Below, piece after piece: positions 55,216 to 63,799 of a stretch of 64,000 nt of DNA (the first letter of the stretch is position 1; every line of letters begins with the position of its first letter). Source of the DNA: Microscillaceae bacterium (GTDB lineage: Bacteria > Bacteroidota > Bacteroidia > Cytophagales > Microscillaceae); assembly GCA_025054775.1 (NCBI GenBank), contig JANWZA010000011.1:1-64000 (forward strand), in the 5' to 3' direction. Under the pieces are notes generated by a model. The model made no database searches. It was not told the DNA's origin and saw nothing but the letters and a program-made list of their open reading frames with translations. The position numbers and the translations under genes were made by a program.

Positions 55216-56505
55216 TTACAAACTCCAGTATTTAAGTGAATGAATTTTATTACGATAAATCCCTTTTACATCTATCAAAACCCCATTAGGTATGCAAATA
55301 TCTTGAAAATACTCTTCTGTCAGGTCCAAATAAGGTTTGTGTGGCACAGCCACGATAACTGCATGGTAGCCCTTGCCCACTTGCTTAGTAAGCGAAAAAC
55401 CGTATTCGTGCATGAGTTCGTGTGAGTCAGCGTATGCATCTACTACATCTACTTGGGCATTGTAGGCACGAAGTTCGTGATAAATATCTACTACTCTGGA
55501 ATTGCGAATATCCTTTACGTTTTCCTTGAAGGTAATCCCCATGAGCAGAATACGGATGTGGGAAGTGGTTATACCACTGCTCAAAATTTTTTTTATTGTC
55601 TCTTGGGCTACATATTTGCCCATATTATCATTGATGTTTCTACCACTTAAAATAACTTGTGGATTATGCCCTACTTGCTTAGCTTTGTAGGTAAGGTAAT
55701 ATGGATCTACCCCGATGCAGTGCCCACCTACCAAGCCGGGGGTAAATTTAAGAAAATTCCACTTCGTACCTGCAGCTTCTAATACTTCAAAAGTGTTGAT
55801 ATTCAGCTTATTAAATATAAGTGAAAGTTCGTTCATTAAAGCAATATTCAAATCTCGTTGGGTATTTTCTATTACTTTGGCAGCTTCCGCTACTTTAATA
55901 CTACTTGCCCTGTAGACTCCTGCCTCTACCACTAATTCATAAACCTTAGCAATATTTTCTAATGACTCCGCACAACATCCTGAAACCACTTTGGTAATTT
56001 TAGCTAAGGTATGTTGCTTATCCCCAGGATTTATACGTTCAGGAGAATACCCTACTTTGAAGTCTCGGTGAAACTTTAGCCCAGACTCTTGCTCTAAAAT
56101 TGGTATGCAATCCTCTTCCGTACATCCTGGATAAACCGTGGACTCAAATACTACATAATCCCCTTTTTTTAATACTTTGCCCACAGTGCGCGAAGCTGAG
56201 AGTAAAGGTTTAAGGTCAGGAAAGGTACTTGAATCTATAGGGGTAGGAACTGCTACGATAAAAAAATTAGCTTGTCTTAGGTCTTCTAGTTGGTGGGTAA
56301 ACAAGATATTGCAATTTTCAAACTCGTGTGTTTCTACCTCTCCGCTCGGGTCTATGTGTTGTTTCAATAATTCAATTTTAGCAGCATTGATATCAAAGCC
56401 AATTACTTTTACTTTTTTAGCAAAGGCTAAAGCAATAGGCAACCCTACATAGCCTAATCCGATAAGAGCGATGGCTTTTTTTCCTTCTATAATTTCTTGA
56501 TACAT
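55216..56505 (-). CDS. Nucleotide sugar dehydrogenase (UDP-N-acetyl-hexosamine dehydrogenase type)
   Basis: This 429-residue enzyme oxidises a UDP-sugar C6 to the uronate with NAD+. It has IGLGYVGLPIALAFAKK (Rossmann glycine motif), VAVPTPIDSSTFPDLKPL, VVFESTVYPGCTEEDCIPIL and GYSPERINPGDKQHTL, with the catalytic Cys in GGHCIGVDPYYL. The GYSPERINPGD block and the motif order match the WbpO/TviB/WecC group acting on UDP-GalNAc or UDP-ManNAc rather than UDP-glucose. It is 65 bases downstream of the methyltransferase gene on the same strand, which suggests a surface-glycan or capsule context. The exact sugar cannot be told by eye. Confidence 0.92.
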   Translation of the reverse strand: MYQEIIEGKKAIALIGLGYVGLPIALAFAKKVKVIGFDINAAKIELLKQHIDPSGEVETHEFENCNILFTHQLEDLRQANFFIVAVPTPIDSSTFPDLKPLLSASRTVGKVLKKGDYVVFESTVYPGCTEEDCIPILEQESGLKFHRDFKVGYSPERINPGDKQHTLAKITKVVSGCCAESLENIAKVYELVVEAGVYRASSIKVAEAAKVIENTQRDLNIALMNELSLIFNKLNINTFEVLEAAGTKWNFLKFTPGLVGGHCIGVDPYYLTYKAKQVGHNPQVILSGRNINDNMGKYVAQETIKKILSSGITTSHIRILLMGITFKENVKDIRNSRVVDIYHELRAYNAQVDVVDAYADSHELMHEYGFSLTKQVGKGYHAVIVAVPHKPYLDLTEEYFQDICIPNGVLIDVKGIYRNKIHSLKYWSL

Positions 56506-56570
56506 AACAAGTTATGCACAAATCTTAATCTAAATAATTTCATTGAGTTATTAATGGGCAAAGGTACAAG

Positions 56571-57461
56571 TTATTTTTGAAAAACATATATCATGCTACT
56601 GCTATTGCCTCCTGCTGTTCGTTTGGCTTGTTGGTTAGAGTACCACCCCTGCCAAAATGATTGAAAGTAACGGCTTTGGTTATATTTGTACCGATTACTA
56701 AGCAAAGCAATATAATATGCATCAAAAGGCATGGTTTTTTGCTTTACTAACCGAAATTGATATTTTGCGAAAAGTGTGTGTAAGTCTTTGGGCTTGAAAT
56801 GGTATAAGTGGCGAGGGACATCGTAAGCTGCCCAAAATTCTTGAAACCATCGAGCATCGGGGCTTTGAGCATTGGGAACAGCTATAACTAACGAGCCACT
56901 ATTTTTTAGAATTTGATAAAAATGTTGTAAAGTTTGGTCTAATTGGTGTATATGTTCCAAGACGTGCCAAAGTGTAATACAGTCAAAGATTGGCTTGGCA
57001 GATAGGTCAAAAATATTTTTGTACAAAATAGCTTGTGGTGCTTGTTTTTGGGCTAAAGCTCTTGCGTGGTGATCTGGTTCTGTACCCGTAGTGTGCCAAC
57101 CATCTTTTTGGCAAGCATTTAAGAAGTAACCTGTACCACAACCTACATCAAGCAAATTGCCTTTTTGGGGTTGAAGTTGATTGATAAAGTGTAATTTCTG
57201 TCGCAAAGTCCACTTACGTACTAAGTGATATATGCGATTGATAAGTCCTTTTCTAGTGTCAGTATGTGAAATATAATTTTCTGCTTGGTAATATTTACTA
57301 ATTGCCTGCTCGTTAGGGCGAGGGTTCGTAAAAAGAAATTGGCATTGCTGGCACTGCACAATATCAAATTTTTCACCTGAGACGGTGTAATCCTTACAAG
57401 TCAAAAAGTGTTGAAAATGAGTGTATTGGCAGATAGGGCAATGTGTAAGCGTTTCTAGCAT
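56571..57461 (-). CDS. Class I SAM-dependent methyltransferase with N-terminal zinc ribbon
   Basis: This 296-residue protein opens with a zinc ribbon (CPICQYTHFQHF ... VQCQQCQFLFTNPRP, two CxxC pairs). The Rossmann methyltransferase core follows (NLLDVGCGTGYFLNACQKDG, the SAM motif, then DCITLWHVLEHIHQLDQTL and SLVIAVPNAQSPDARWF). The layout is that of sugar or lipid methyltransferases of the C-methyltransferase and SAM-ribbon type found in polysaccharide clusters. The C-terminal ~70 residues are helical. It stands between the small basic protein and the nucleotide-sugar dehydrogenase, so a surface-sugar role is likely but unproven. Confidence 0.88.
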   Translation of the reverse strand: MLETLTHCPICQYTHFQHFLTCKDYTVSGEKFDIVQCQQCQFLFTNPRPNEQAISKYYQAENYISHTDTRKGLINRIYHLVRKWTLRQKLHFINQLQPQKGNLLDVGCGTGYFLNACQKDGWHTTGTEPDHHARALAQKQAPQAILYKNIFDLSAKPIFDCITLWHVLEHIHQLDQTLQHFYQILKNSGSLVIAVPNAQSPDARWFQEFWAAYDVPRHLYHFKPKDLHTLFAKYQFRLVKQKTMPFDAYYIALLSNRYKYNQSRYFQSFWQGWYSNQQAKRTAGGNSSSMIYVFQK

Positions 57462-57516
57462 GGGGTAGTAAAAAGCAAAAAATCAACAAAAATTAAAAAT
57501 TTCTATGCAAAGGTCG

Positions 57517-57930
57517 TTACTTTTTGCCTTTTGTGCCACTTTTTTGTTGTTTTTGTTTGTTTGTTTTATGTTTCTTGTCTTTCTTATTTCTTAAATTTTT
57601 GGGTTGGGTGTTTCTTTTAGTAAATTCTTGCTTATCGCGTGCCATTTTATCCGTATTTTTGCTTATAGCTTGCCCGCGTCCGCGTTTAGGAGGCTTTTTA
57701 TCTAAACGATTATCCCATTTTTGGGAATTTTTTTCAGCTTTTCGTAGGTATTTCTTCTGTCGCTTTTTCTCTTCTTTTGAGATTTTTTTCTCCTCTTTTT
57801 TACGTTGTTTTTCGGCTTGTTCCAGTTGTTTTCGTGTCTCTTGCCAAGCATTTTGGGCAAGGCTATAAGTAAGATTTATGAACAGTAATAACCATGTCGT
57901 TATTAGCCTTATGATAAAATCATTTTTCAT
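57517..57930 (-). CDS. Small, very basic exported protein
   Basis: This 137-residue protein has a signal peptide at residues 1-25 (RLITTWLLLFINLTYSLAQN, cut after Ala). The mature chain is almost entirely Lys/Arg/Glu/Gln, for example RKKEEKKISKEEKKRQKKYL and KDKKHKTNKQKQQKSGTKG, with no globular core. It is predicted to be disordered or coiled coil. It is a Bacteroidota-style periplasmic or surface basic protein that I cannot assign further; binding to nucleic acid or acidic polysaccharide would be guesses. It is 55 bases upstream of the methyltransferase on the same strand. Confidence 0.6.
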   Translation of the reverse strand: MKNDFIIRLITTWLLLFINLTYSLAQNAWQETRKQLEQAEKQRKKEEKKISKEEKKRQKKYLRKAEKNSQKWDNRLDKKPPKRGRGQAISKNTDKMARDKQEFTKRNTQPKNLRNKKDKKHKTNKQKQQKSGTKGKK

Positions 57931-58353
57931 AAGAATTGCTATGAAGAAATTACAAATACTATTTTTATTATACCGAAAAATGCAACAGAAAGTTAAACTT
58001 TCTTTTGATAAAACGAATTTGCTAAATTATGAGAACTTAAAAACTACTCTGATTACAATTCACTGGGAGTAGGTGGGAGTTTTTTACGTATTCAAAAATT
58101 TTTATGAAAAAGAAAGCAATTTTTATTCTTACTTAATTACAATTTTGCTAAATATCAATTAAATATCAAAATACCAAAAAACTTATTTTATTTAGTTTAC
58201 TTATAGGTTTTTACGTGAAAAAATAGTAAAACTACATAAAAACTTAGGCATGCTCACATTTGAAACCGCAATTTGTAAACACTCTTATATTGCCTTTGCA
58301 TTATTTTTCAAAAATAGTTCTTAAATATAACTCTTCTTTTTGTTATACCATTT
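57931..58353. other. 423-bp gap between the basic protein and the SerC-like gene
   Basis: A 41-codon frame (57947-58072) is AT-biased and unlike any family I know, so it is not called. Short direct repeats AAATATCAA occur at about 58151 and 58162. No promoter fits well and there is no terminator hairpin. Confidence 0.45.
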
Positions 58354-59442
58354 ATGCAAAGAACACCTATTACTTTCTATCCTGGTCCTGCTAAAATTTA
58401 CCCGCAAATAGCACAATTTTGGTATGAGGCTTACCAAGAAGGTATTTTAAGTATTAACCACCGCAGTAGTGAATTTGAGCAAATCTACCAAAAAGTAGTG
58501 GTAGGTTTTCGGCAAAAGTTGAATCTTCCTTCCAATTATCATCTTTTTTTTGTCTCCTCAGCTACGGAGTGTTGGCAAATTATAGCACAATCTTACAAAA
58601 ATTTGGCTTTTTTACATTTTTTTTGTGGGAGCTTTGGGGAAAAATGGTATAAGGTAAGCCAACAAATCCCTGACCGCCAAGCAAGTGAAACTGATTTTGT
58701 ATGCTGGGGTTTTAACCAACCTTTGAGCCTCGAAATCCTGAAAAATTACAAAAAAATACCTCAACTTATTGCCTTCTGCCAAAATGAAACTGCTAATGGC
58801 ACATGTGTATCCTTTGAAATAATAGCCCACGTTCACCAAAAATTTCCTGAAGCCCTTATCGCCCTTGACCTCACCTCGTCTTTGGGAGGTGTGAGTATAG
58901 ACTGGCAGCACACCGATATTGCTTTCGCTTCAGTGCAAAAGTGTTTAGGATTGCCTGCGGGCTTGGCAGTGCTTATCTGTTCGCCCAAAGCCATAGAAAA
59001 AGCCCAAGTACTAGGACAAAGAAATTACTACAATAACATATTGAACTTATACGAAAATGCCCAAAAGTGGCAAACAACACATACCCCTAATGTAATGAAT
59101 ATTTTTTTATTAAGCAAAGTGTTAGAAATACTGCCGAACATTCTGCAAACGCAAGCTATGCTAGAAGTACGAGCCACTGATTTGTATAATTTTTTTGAAA
59201 CCCACCCACTTTTTCAGCCCTTAATTACAGCCAAGTCAAATCGTTCAGCTACAGTAATAGCGATTACGGCTTTACAAGAAAAAAACATTGAAAAATCGAG
59301 AATATTAGCTAAAAGTCAAAATATTATTTTGGGAAAAGGTTACGGAGGATTAAAAAATTCTACTTTTCGTATAGCTAATTTTCCTCAAATAGATGCACAA
59401 GAAATTGCACTTTTGAAAGATTTTTTTGCTAATTTTTCCTAA
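58354..59442 (+). CDS. Class V aminotransferase, phosphoserine-aminotransferase-like
   Basis: This 362-residue PLP enzyme of fold type I opens ITFYPGPAKIYPQIAQFW, as SerC (SGPAxLP) does. It has LSINHRSSEFEQIYQ, VSSATECWQIIAQSY, and IALDLTSSLGGVSIDW with the cofactor Asp. The lysine that binds PLP is in ASVQKCLGLPAGLAVL (Lys of VQKCxG). It may make serine from 3-phosphohydroxypyruvate or transaminate another substrate: some SerC-specific residues differ, so the exact reaction is open. It is not adjacent to serA or serB here. Confidence 0.85.
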   Translation: MQRTPITFYPGPAKIYPQIAQFWYEAYQEGILSINHRSSEFEQIYQKVVVGFRQKLNLPSNYHLFFVSSATECWQIIAQSYKNLAFLHFFCGSFGEKWYKVSQQIPDRQASETDFVCWGFNQPLSLEILKNYKKIPQLIAFCQNETANGTCVSFEIIAHVHQKFPEALIALDLTSSLGGVSIDWQHTDIAFASVQKCLGLPAGLAVLICSPKAIEKAQVLGQRNYYNNILNLYENAQKWQTTHTPNVMNIFLLSKVLEILPNILQTQAMLEVRATDLYNFFETHPLFQPLITAKSNRSATVIAITALQEKNIEKSRILAKSQNIILGKGYGGLKNSTFRIANFPQIDAQEIALLKDFFANFS

Positions 59443-59518
59443 TTTATTGAACTTAACAATTATTTAATATACTTAAAAGGCAACCTTTTTGTACAAAATA
59501 ATGTTTTGTATATAGTTT

Positions 59519-60112
59519 ATGGAATTTTTAGATAACTTTGTAAAACTTATCAATATGAGAGAAATACTTTCTGCTACCTTAGTACTATTTTCAGTGATAG
59601 ATATTTTGGGAGCAATTCCTGTAATTATTGACCTTAAAAAGAAAACAGGATATATTGATGCGCGTCAGACTACCTTGGTTTCGGGTATTTTGATGTTTGC
59701 GTTCCTATTTTTGGGAGAGTCTATTCTCAAATTATTCGGGTTAGATATAGCTTCGTTTGCTATTGCAGGAGCAATTATCATTTTTTTGATTGGCTTTGAA
59801 ATGGTGCTGGGCATTCACCTATTTAAGGGTGATACTCAAGGCGGCTCGTCTTCTATCGTGCCGTTGGCTTTTCCTATCATTGCAGGGGCAGGTACGATGA
59901 CTACCATTATTACCATCCGTGCAGAATTTACACAAATTAGTGTTATTATTGCTATTTTGCTTAATTTGTTGCTTATCTTTATAGTACTGCGTGCCTCCGA
60001 CTGGTTGGAAAAGAAACTCGGACACACAGGTACAGAGATTTTACGCAAAGCCTTTGGTATCATTTTGTTGGCTATTGCTATCAAAATTTTCAAAACAAAT
60101 TTGAATTTTTAG
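59519..60112 (+). CDS. MarC-family inner membrane protein
   Basis: This 197-residue membrane protein has six helices. MarC signature parts are DILGAIPVIIDLKKKTG, IIFLIGFEMVLGI and PLAFPIIAGAGTMTTIITI. The family was linked to multiple antibiotic resistance by genetic neighbourhood in E. coli but no resistance role has been shown, and its function is unknown. It has its own strong terminator downstream. Confidence 0.92.
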   Translation: MEFLDNFVKLINMREILSATLVLFSVIDILGAIPVIIDLKKKTGYIDARQTTLVSGILMFAFLFLGESILKLFGLDIASFAIAGAIIIFLIGFEMVLGIHLFKGDTQGGSSSIVPLAFPIIAGAGTMTTIITIRAEFTQISVIIAILLNLLLIFIVLRASDWLEKKLGHTGTEILRKAFGIILLAIAIKIFKTNLNF

Positions 60113-60144
60113 ACTAAGCTATTTCCCAGCGTTGGTGCGAGTGC

Positions 60145-60184
60145 AACCTTTCCAAAAGTTCACTGCTTTTGGAAGGTTTTTTCA
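60145..60184 (+). terminator. Intrinsic terminator of the MarC-family gene
   Basis: AACCTTTCCAAAAG (60145-60158) pairs with CTTTTGGAAGGTT (60166-60178), with one bulged base and a seven-base loop. It is followed by TTTTC. It shares its core with the hairpin after ssb (245-277). Confidence 0.85.
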
Positions 60185-60212
60185 TATGTTAGGGATTGAA
60201 AGAGTAAACCCT

Positions 60213-60255
60213 GCAGGGCTTAGTGCAAAGCACTGAAGCATTAGCGAAGTCCTGC
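60213..60255 (+). repeat. Clover-like structured element, possibly a dispersed palindromic repeat
   Basis: GCAGG (60213-60217) pairs with CCTGC (60251-60255). Inside it, AGTGC (60222-60226) pairs with GCACT (60230-60234) around AAA, extended by CTT with AAG. The unusually G+C-rich nested stem set stands out in AT-rich DNA and resembles REP-type palindromes. No second copy was noticed in this window. Confidence 0.4.
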
Positions 60256-60375
60256 AAAGACTATTCTTTTGCCCTTTGAATCACAGACGAAAAGGATAAA
60301 AGGAACACCCAAAAACATAAGCAACACTCTGAAAACCAAAAGTATAGATAAATGTAAGAAGTTTTTCATTTCTAT

Positions 60376-60409
60376 TTTGTAAAACGGTAAGATTTTTTAG
60401 CTATCTTTG
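60376..60409 (+). promoter_or_regulatory. Promoter of the channel operon
   Basis: TTTG (60376-60379), a 22-base spacer and TATCTTTG (60402-60409) fit the Bacteroidota consensus. The transcript would start about 65 bases before the ATG at 60481. Confidence 0.6.
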
Positions 60410-60480
60410 AACGCATTTAACTTGCGAACATTGCAAACTATGCTAAAAGAATAAGTTTTTTTATATTTTTTTAGATTTAG

Positions 60481-62385
60481 ATGACTAATTGCCCAAAAAT
60501 TGTACTACTTTTTGGTAAAATGCCACAAAACTATGCGTATTATTTTGCCCACTTTCTTAAGACAATACATCAAAAAGGATTTCTCTTGTTTTTAGGATGG
60601 TTTGCTTATACCTCTCTTGTTCGGGCACAAAACGGCAACTACGAGGAAATACATCTAGCTGACATCCTTTTTAATGCTATTACCAAAAAAGAGAACCAAA
60701 ACCTCAACAAACAAACTATTATTTACGACTATAATCTTAATGAATTACTTTCCAAAAAATTGAGTGAGGTGGGTATCCATAAGGAGAGTGATAGTGCAAA
60801 ATTTATAGTACCTGCGGTACTCAATTTTGATAATTGTACCTTTTTAGCAAATAATACAGGAATTACCTTAAATAATATCAATTTTCAAAAACGATTACAA
60901 TTTAGAGAATGTACCTTTTACACTAAAACCAATCCAAACGAAATACAACCCTGCGACTTCTCTTTGGTAGATTGTATTTTTGCCGATAAATTAGAAATTA
61001 CACAATATACAGGGCGTTTTTTGGATATTGTGAGTTGTAGAATTGGTGGAAAACTCAAATTACAATTCCGGCAACTCAATAAAATTTCTATCAAAAATAT
61101 TGAATACCATTACGTAAGCAATGAGGACCCTACAGAAACTGACCGAAAAGATGCCCAAGGACGCACTGTTTTCAGCGAAAATCCGATTATTTTGATTGAC
61201 AACAGCTATGGCAAAGAAGCCTGCGACTTGGTAATTACCGAGTCTAAATTTCGCTCTCGGTATAATGGTTGTAAATTTGAAATCATTGGAGGGTTTAGTT
61301 CTTTTGAAATGAATAAGAACTCTATCTCCGAAAACTTGCCTTTAGACCTGAATGGAACACGTATGGACGGGAAAATGGAAATTTCGGAGAACAAACTCTC
61401 TTATATTGCTCTTAACGAGTGCCTTATGCCTGACAATCCCTCTAACCTAATTTTTACCTGGGAGCAGTTGGCGGGTTTTAAGCTATGCACATTTAGAAAT
61501 ATTGATGAGCCCAGCGGGCAGATCCTTTACCAAGCCCAAACACAAGAAGAGTTAGCTAATTGGAAAGACTACGAGGGGCTTATCAAATCGTATAGTATTT
61601 TGCTTATGATTTATCGCGGACGTGGCGATATTGAATCAGCGAATGCATGTTATGTAGAATCTAAAAAGATAAAAACCCGCAGGCTAAAATATTTATTTAA
61701 CCAAAATCCTACGCTTGACTCGTACCTTCGCTACCAGGTAAGTGAATTTTTAGAATATTTCTGCGATTATGGCACAAACCCCGTCAAGTCGGTAATTTAT
61801 GCAGCAGAGGTTATCTTTTATTTTAGCATTATTTATTTCTTTTTACCTAGCCGTATAGATAACCTTTACACAAGGCGAGTCATGGCAAAATTAAGTGGAC
61901 TGATGCAGTACTTCTCTGAAAATCATACTCTTGCTCAAAGGTATAAAAGGCGAAAAATGATAGCTTTTCAACAATTAGAACAGTTTGACAAGCAAATACG
62001 AAGCAGTTTGAACCAAGCACCTGCTTTTTTGTACTTTTTAGCCAAACCTCTATACAAAACTTTATTTGTTTATCACCAGTTTAATTTGTGGTTGTTAGAT
62101 AAAATTGCTCCTACACCTGGCGAGTGGGCTACACTCCCCAAGCGTAAGAAGTGGTATATAGGTTCGTTAGTTATGGGCTATTTCGTCTATTTTTTAGTTA
62201 TAGGATTACTTACTCGCTTGCTCAATGCCATAGCGTTGAGTATCAATGCATTTATGACTTTGGGCTATGGCGAAATTGTTGCCAAAGGAATTGCACGATA
62301 CCTGGCTGTTGCCGAGGGCTTTATTGGTTGGTTTTTACTTTCTATTTTTAGTGCAAGTCTAATTAGTCAGTTGTTACAAAATTAA
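60481..62385 (+). CDS. Pentapeptide-like protein fused to a two-helix potassium channel
   Basis: The protein has 634 residues. Residues ~1-45 contain a hydrophobic signal or anchor helix (GFLLFLGWFAYTSLVRAQ). About 100-345 is beta-rich with a recurring Asn/Phe/Cys pattern (NFDNCTFLANNTGITLNNIN, LVDCIFADKLEITQYTGRF, ITESKFRSRYNGCKFEIIGG), like a pentapeptide or beta-helix domain. A helical linker (YEGLIKSYSILLMIYRGRGD) follows, then membrane helices near 440-460 and 555-580. The pore helix and selectivity filter TLGYG are at 593-597 (the K+ channel TxGYG), and a last helix to the end follows. Family proteins of this layout have a cytoplasmic pentapeptide part; the signal-like N-terminus makes topology uncertain. 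It heads a three-gene operon. Confidence 0.8.
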   Translation: MTNCPKIVLLFGKMPQNYAYYFAHFLKTIHQKGFLLFLGWFAYTSLVRAQNGNYEEIHLADILFNAITKKENQNLNKQTIIYDYNLNELLSKKLSEVGIHKESDSAKFIVPAVLNFDNCTFLANNTGITLNNINFQKRLQFRECTFYTKTNPNEIQPCDFSLVDCIFADKLEITQYTGRFLDIVSCRIGGKLKLQFRQLNKISIKNIEYHYVSNEDPTETDRKDAQGRTVFSENPIILIDNSYGKEACDLVITESKFRSRYNGCKFEIIGGFSSFEMNKNSISENLPLDLNGTRMDGKMEISENKLSYIALNECLMPDNPSNLIFTWEQLAGFKLCTFRNIDEPSGQILYQAQTQEELANWKDYEGLIKSYSILLMIYRGRGDIESANACYVESKKIKTRRLKYLFNQNPTLDSYLRYQVSEFLEYFCDYGTNPVKSVIYAAEVIFYFSIIYFFLPSRIDNLYTRRVMAKLSGLMQYFSENHTLAQRYKRRKMIAFQQLEQFDKQIRSSLNQAPAFLYFLAKPLYKTLFVYHQFNLWLLDKIAPTPGEWATLPKRKKWYIGSLVMGYFVYFLVIGLLTRLLNAIALSINAFMTLGYGEIVAKGIARYLAVAEGFIGWFLLSIFSASLISQLLQN

Positions 62386-62396
62386 ATTGTTTCTCA

Positions 62397-62843
62397 ATGA
62401 AAATGCTATTTTTTGGTAAAATTCTACTCCTCTTTTGTTTTATTTTTGGAGCGGATACTTTTGCTATTGCTCAAGAAAATGATATAGTGGGCACGTGGAA
62501 AACTATAGATGATGAAACTGAAAAAGAACGCTCTTGGGTAGAAATTTACAAGCAAGGTACAAAATATTTTGGTAAAATTACCAAAATTTACCTTCGCCCT
62601 GGTGAAAAACCTGATGCAGTATGCGAAAAATGCACAGACCACCGTAAAAATCAAAAAGTGATGGGTTTGGTAATCATTGAAAACATGCAGAAGCAAGGAG
62701 ACGTGTGGACAGGTGGCAAAATATTAGACCCTAGCAATGGACAAGTGTATAGCTGTAAAATGTGGTTAGAGCAAGGCGTACTTAAAGTGCGCGGTTATTG
62801 GGGCATCTTTTATAGGACGCAGAACTGGTACAGAGTAAAATAA
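62397..62843 (+). CDS. DUF2147 periplasmic protein
   Basis: This 148-residue protein has a signal peptide (KILLLFCFIFGADTFAIAQ) and a DUF2147 body with the opening DIVGTWKTIDDETEKERSWV, the middle IYKQGTKYFGKITKIYLRP, VMGLVIIENMQKQGDVWTGG and end LKVRGYWGIFYRTQNWYRVK. The fold is a lipocalin-like barrel of unknown ligand. It is 11 bases after the channel gene and 16 bases before the next, so one operon of three is likely. Confidence 0.88.
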   Translation: MKMLFFGKILLLFCFIFGADTFAIAQENDIVGTWKTIDDETEKERSWVEIYKQGTKYFGKITKIYLRPGEKPDAVCEKCTDHRKNQKVMGLVIIENMQKQGDVWTGGKILDPSNGQVYSCKMWLEQGVLKVRGYWGIFYRTQNWYRVK

Positions 62844-62859
62844 ATTTTGTTTCAATAAA

Positions 62860-63582
62860 GTGAAATTATTTTTTTTATGGTTAAATGTTGCATTAATTAT
62901 TCACGTAAATAGAAGTATAGCCCAAGTCAATAATGGTGCGGAAGATTTTTTACAAAAATACGCTCAATCTTACCAAGAAACCCTTGCCTTTTTGAAAGAA
63001 AATAAAACCCTTACTCAAAAAATATTATGTGCTTATCACAAGGATTGGCGATTTGTGTTAGCCCTTGCCTTCCCTGAAATGATACGTTACAACGAAACAC
63101 AAAACTTTTACGAAACTGCTAGCCTCTCACTCTTATATATACGTTGGGGAACAGATTATGCTAATTTTTCAGTAGGAAGGTTACAAATGAAGCCCTCGTT
63201 TGCAGAAATAGTTGAGCAAGAAATTATTAAATACAATTTAATACCTCAATACAAAGCCCTACTTTTTTCTAAAAATATTTCTGCTACTGAACAGCGGCAA
63301 ATCCGTATACAACGCCTCAATGATTGGAAATTTCAACTCCTTTACCTTGCAGCCTTTGTAAGTTTGATAGAAAAAAAATTTGCCTTATATTTGCAGAACT
63401 ATTCTGTACTTCAAAAACTTACTTTCTGTGCTTCAGCTTACAATTTGGGCTTGCAATACTCCGCAGAAATAATTGAACGATGGGCAACCACAGCCGCCTT
63501 TCCCTACGGCAAGAACAGCCGTACCTGTCGTTACAATTATACCCAAATAGCTTTATTCTTCTATCAAAACATTCATTTCTGA
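62860..63582 (+). CDS. Secreted protein, possibly lytic-transglycosylase-like
   Basis: This is 240 residues from a GTG start at 62860, chosen because it lies 16 bases after the preceding stop codon and opens a signal peptide (KLFFLWLNVALIIHVNRSIA then QVN). I do not recognise an exact family. The order of motifs suggests a lysozyme/SLT-like fold: FPEMIRYNE with a candidate catalytic Glu, later FSVGRLQMKPSFAE in the place of the SLT GxxQxxPxxA block, and FCASAYNLGLQYSAE in the place of the AAYNxG block. An enzyme that cleaves peptidoglycan is plausible, but the link is inferred from pattern only. It is the last gene of the channel operon. Confidence 0.55.
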   Translation: MKLFFLWLNVALIIHVNRSIAQVNNGAEDFLQKYAQSYQETLAFLKENKTLTQKILCAYHKDWRFVLALAFPEMIRYNETQNFYETASLSLLYIRWGTDYANFSVGRLQMKPSFAEIVEQEIIKYNLIPQYKALLFSKNISATEQRQIRIQRLNDWKFQLLYLAAFVSLIEKKFALYLQNYSVLQKLTFCASAYNLGLQYSAEIIERWATTAAFPYGKNSRTCRYNYTQIALFFYQNIHF

Positions 63583-63799
63583 AAACTTATATCTAAAAAA
63601 TTATACTTTATATACAAAACTAACTAAAATTTTAACTTTGTATGAATTATATAACCCTGTAAATCAGCTATTTAATTCTTGGAAAATCTAAAACCTTTTT
63701 TGCTTCGTATGATTAGTGTAAAATAGCAAAAAACATGACGTATCGCTTAGTTTGGTCTTTTATTTGCAAAAATGTAAATTAAACATAATTCCAAAAAAT

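Noticed and set aside
57947-58072. 41-codon frame in the gap left of the SerC-like gene
   Set aside because: Ordinary AT-biased composition, no similarity and no regulatory signals.
59475-59490. AAAAGG-CAA-CCTTTT hairpin after the SerC-like gene
   Set aside because: A six-bp stem and a weak T run; too small to call a terminator.
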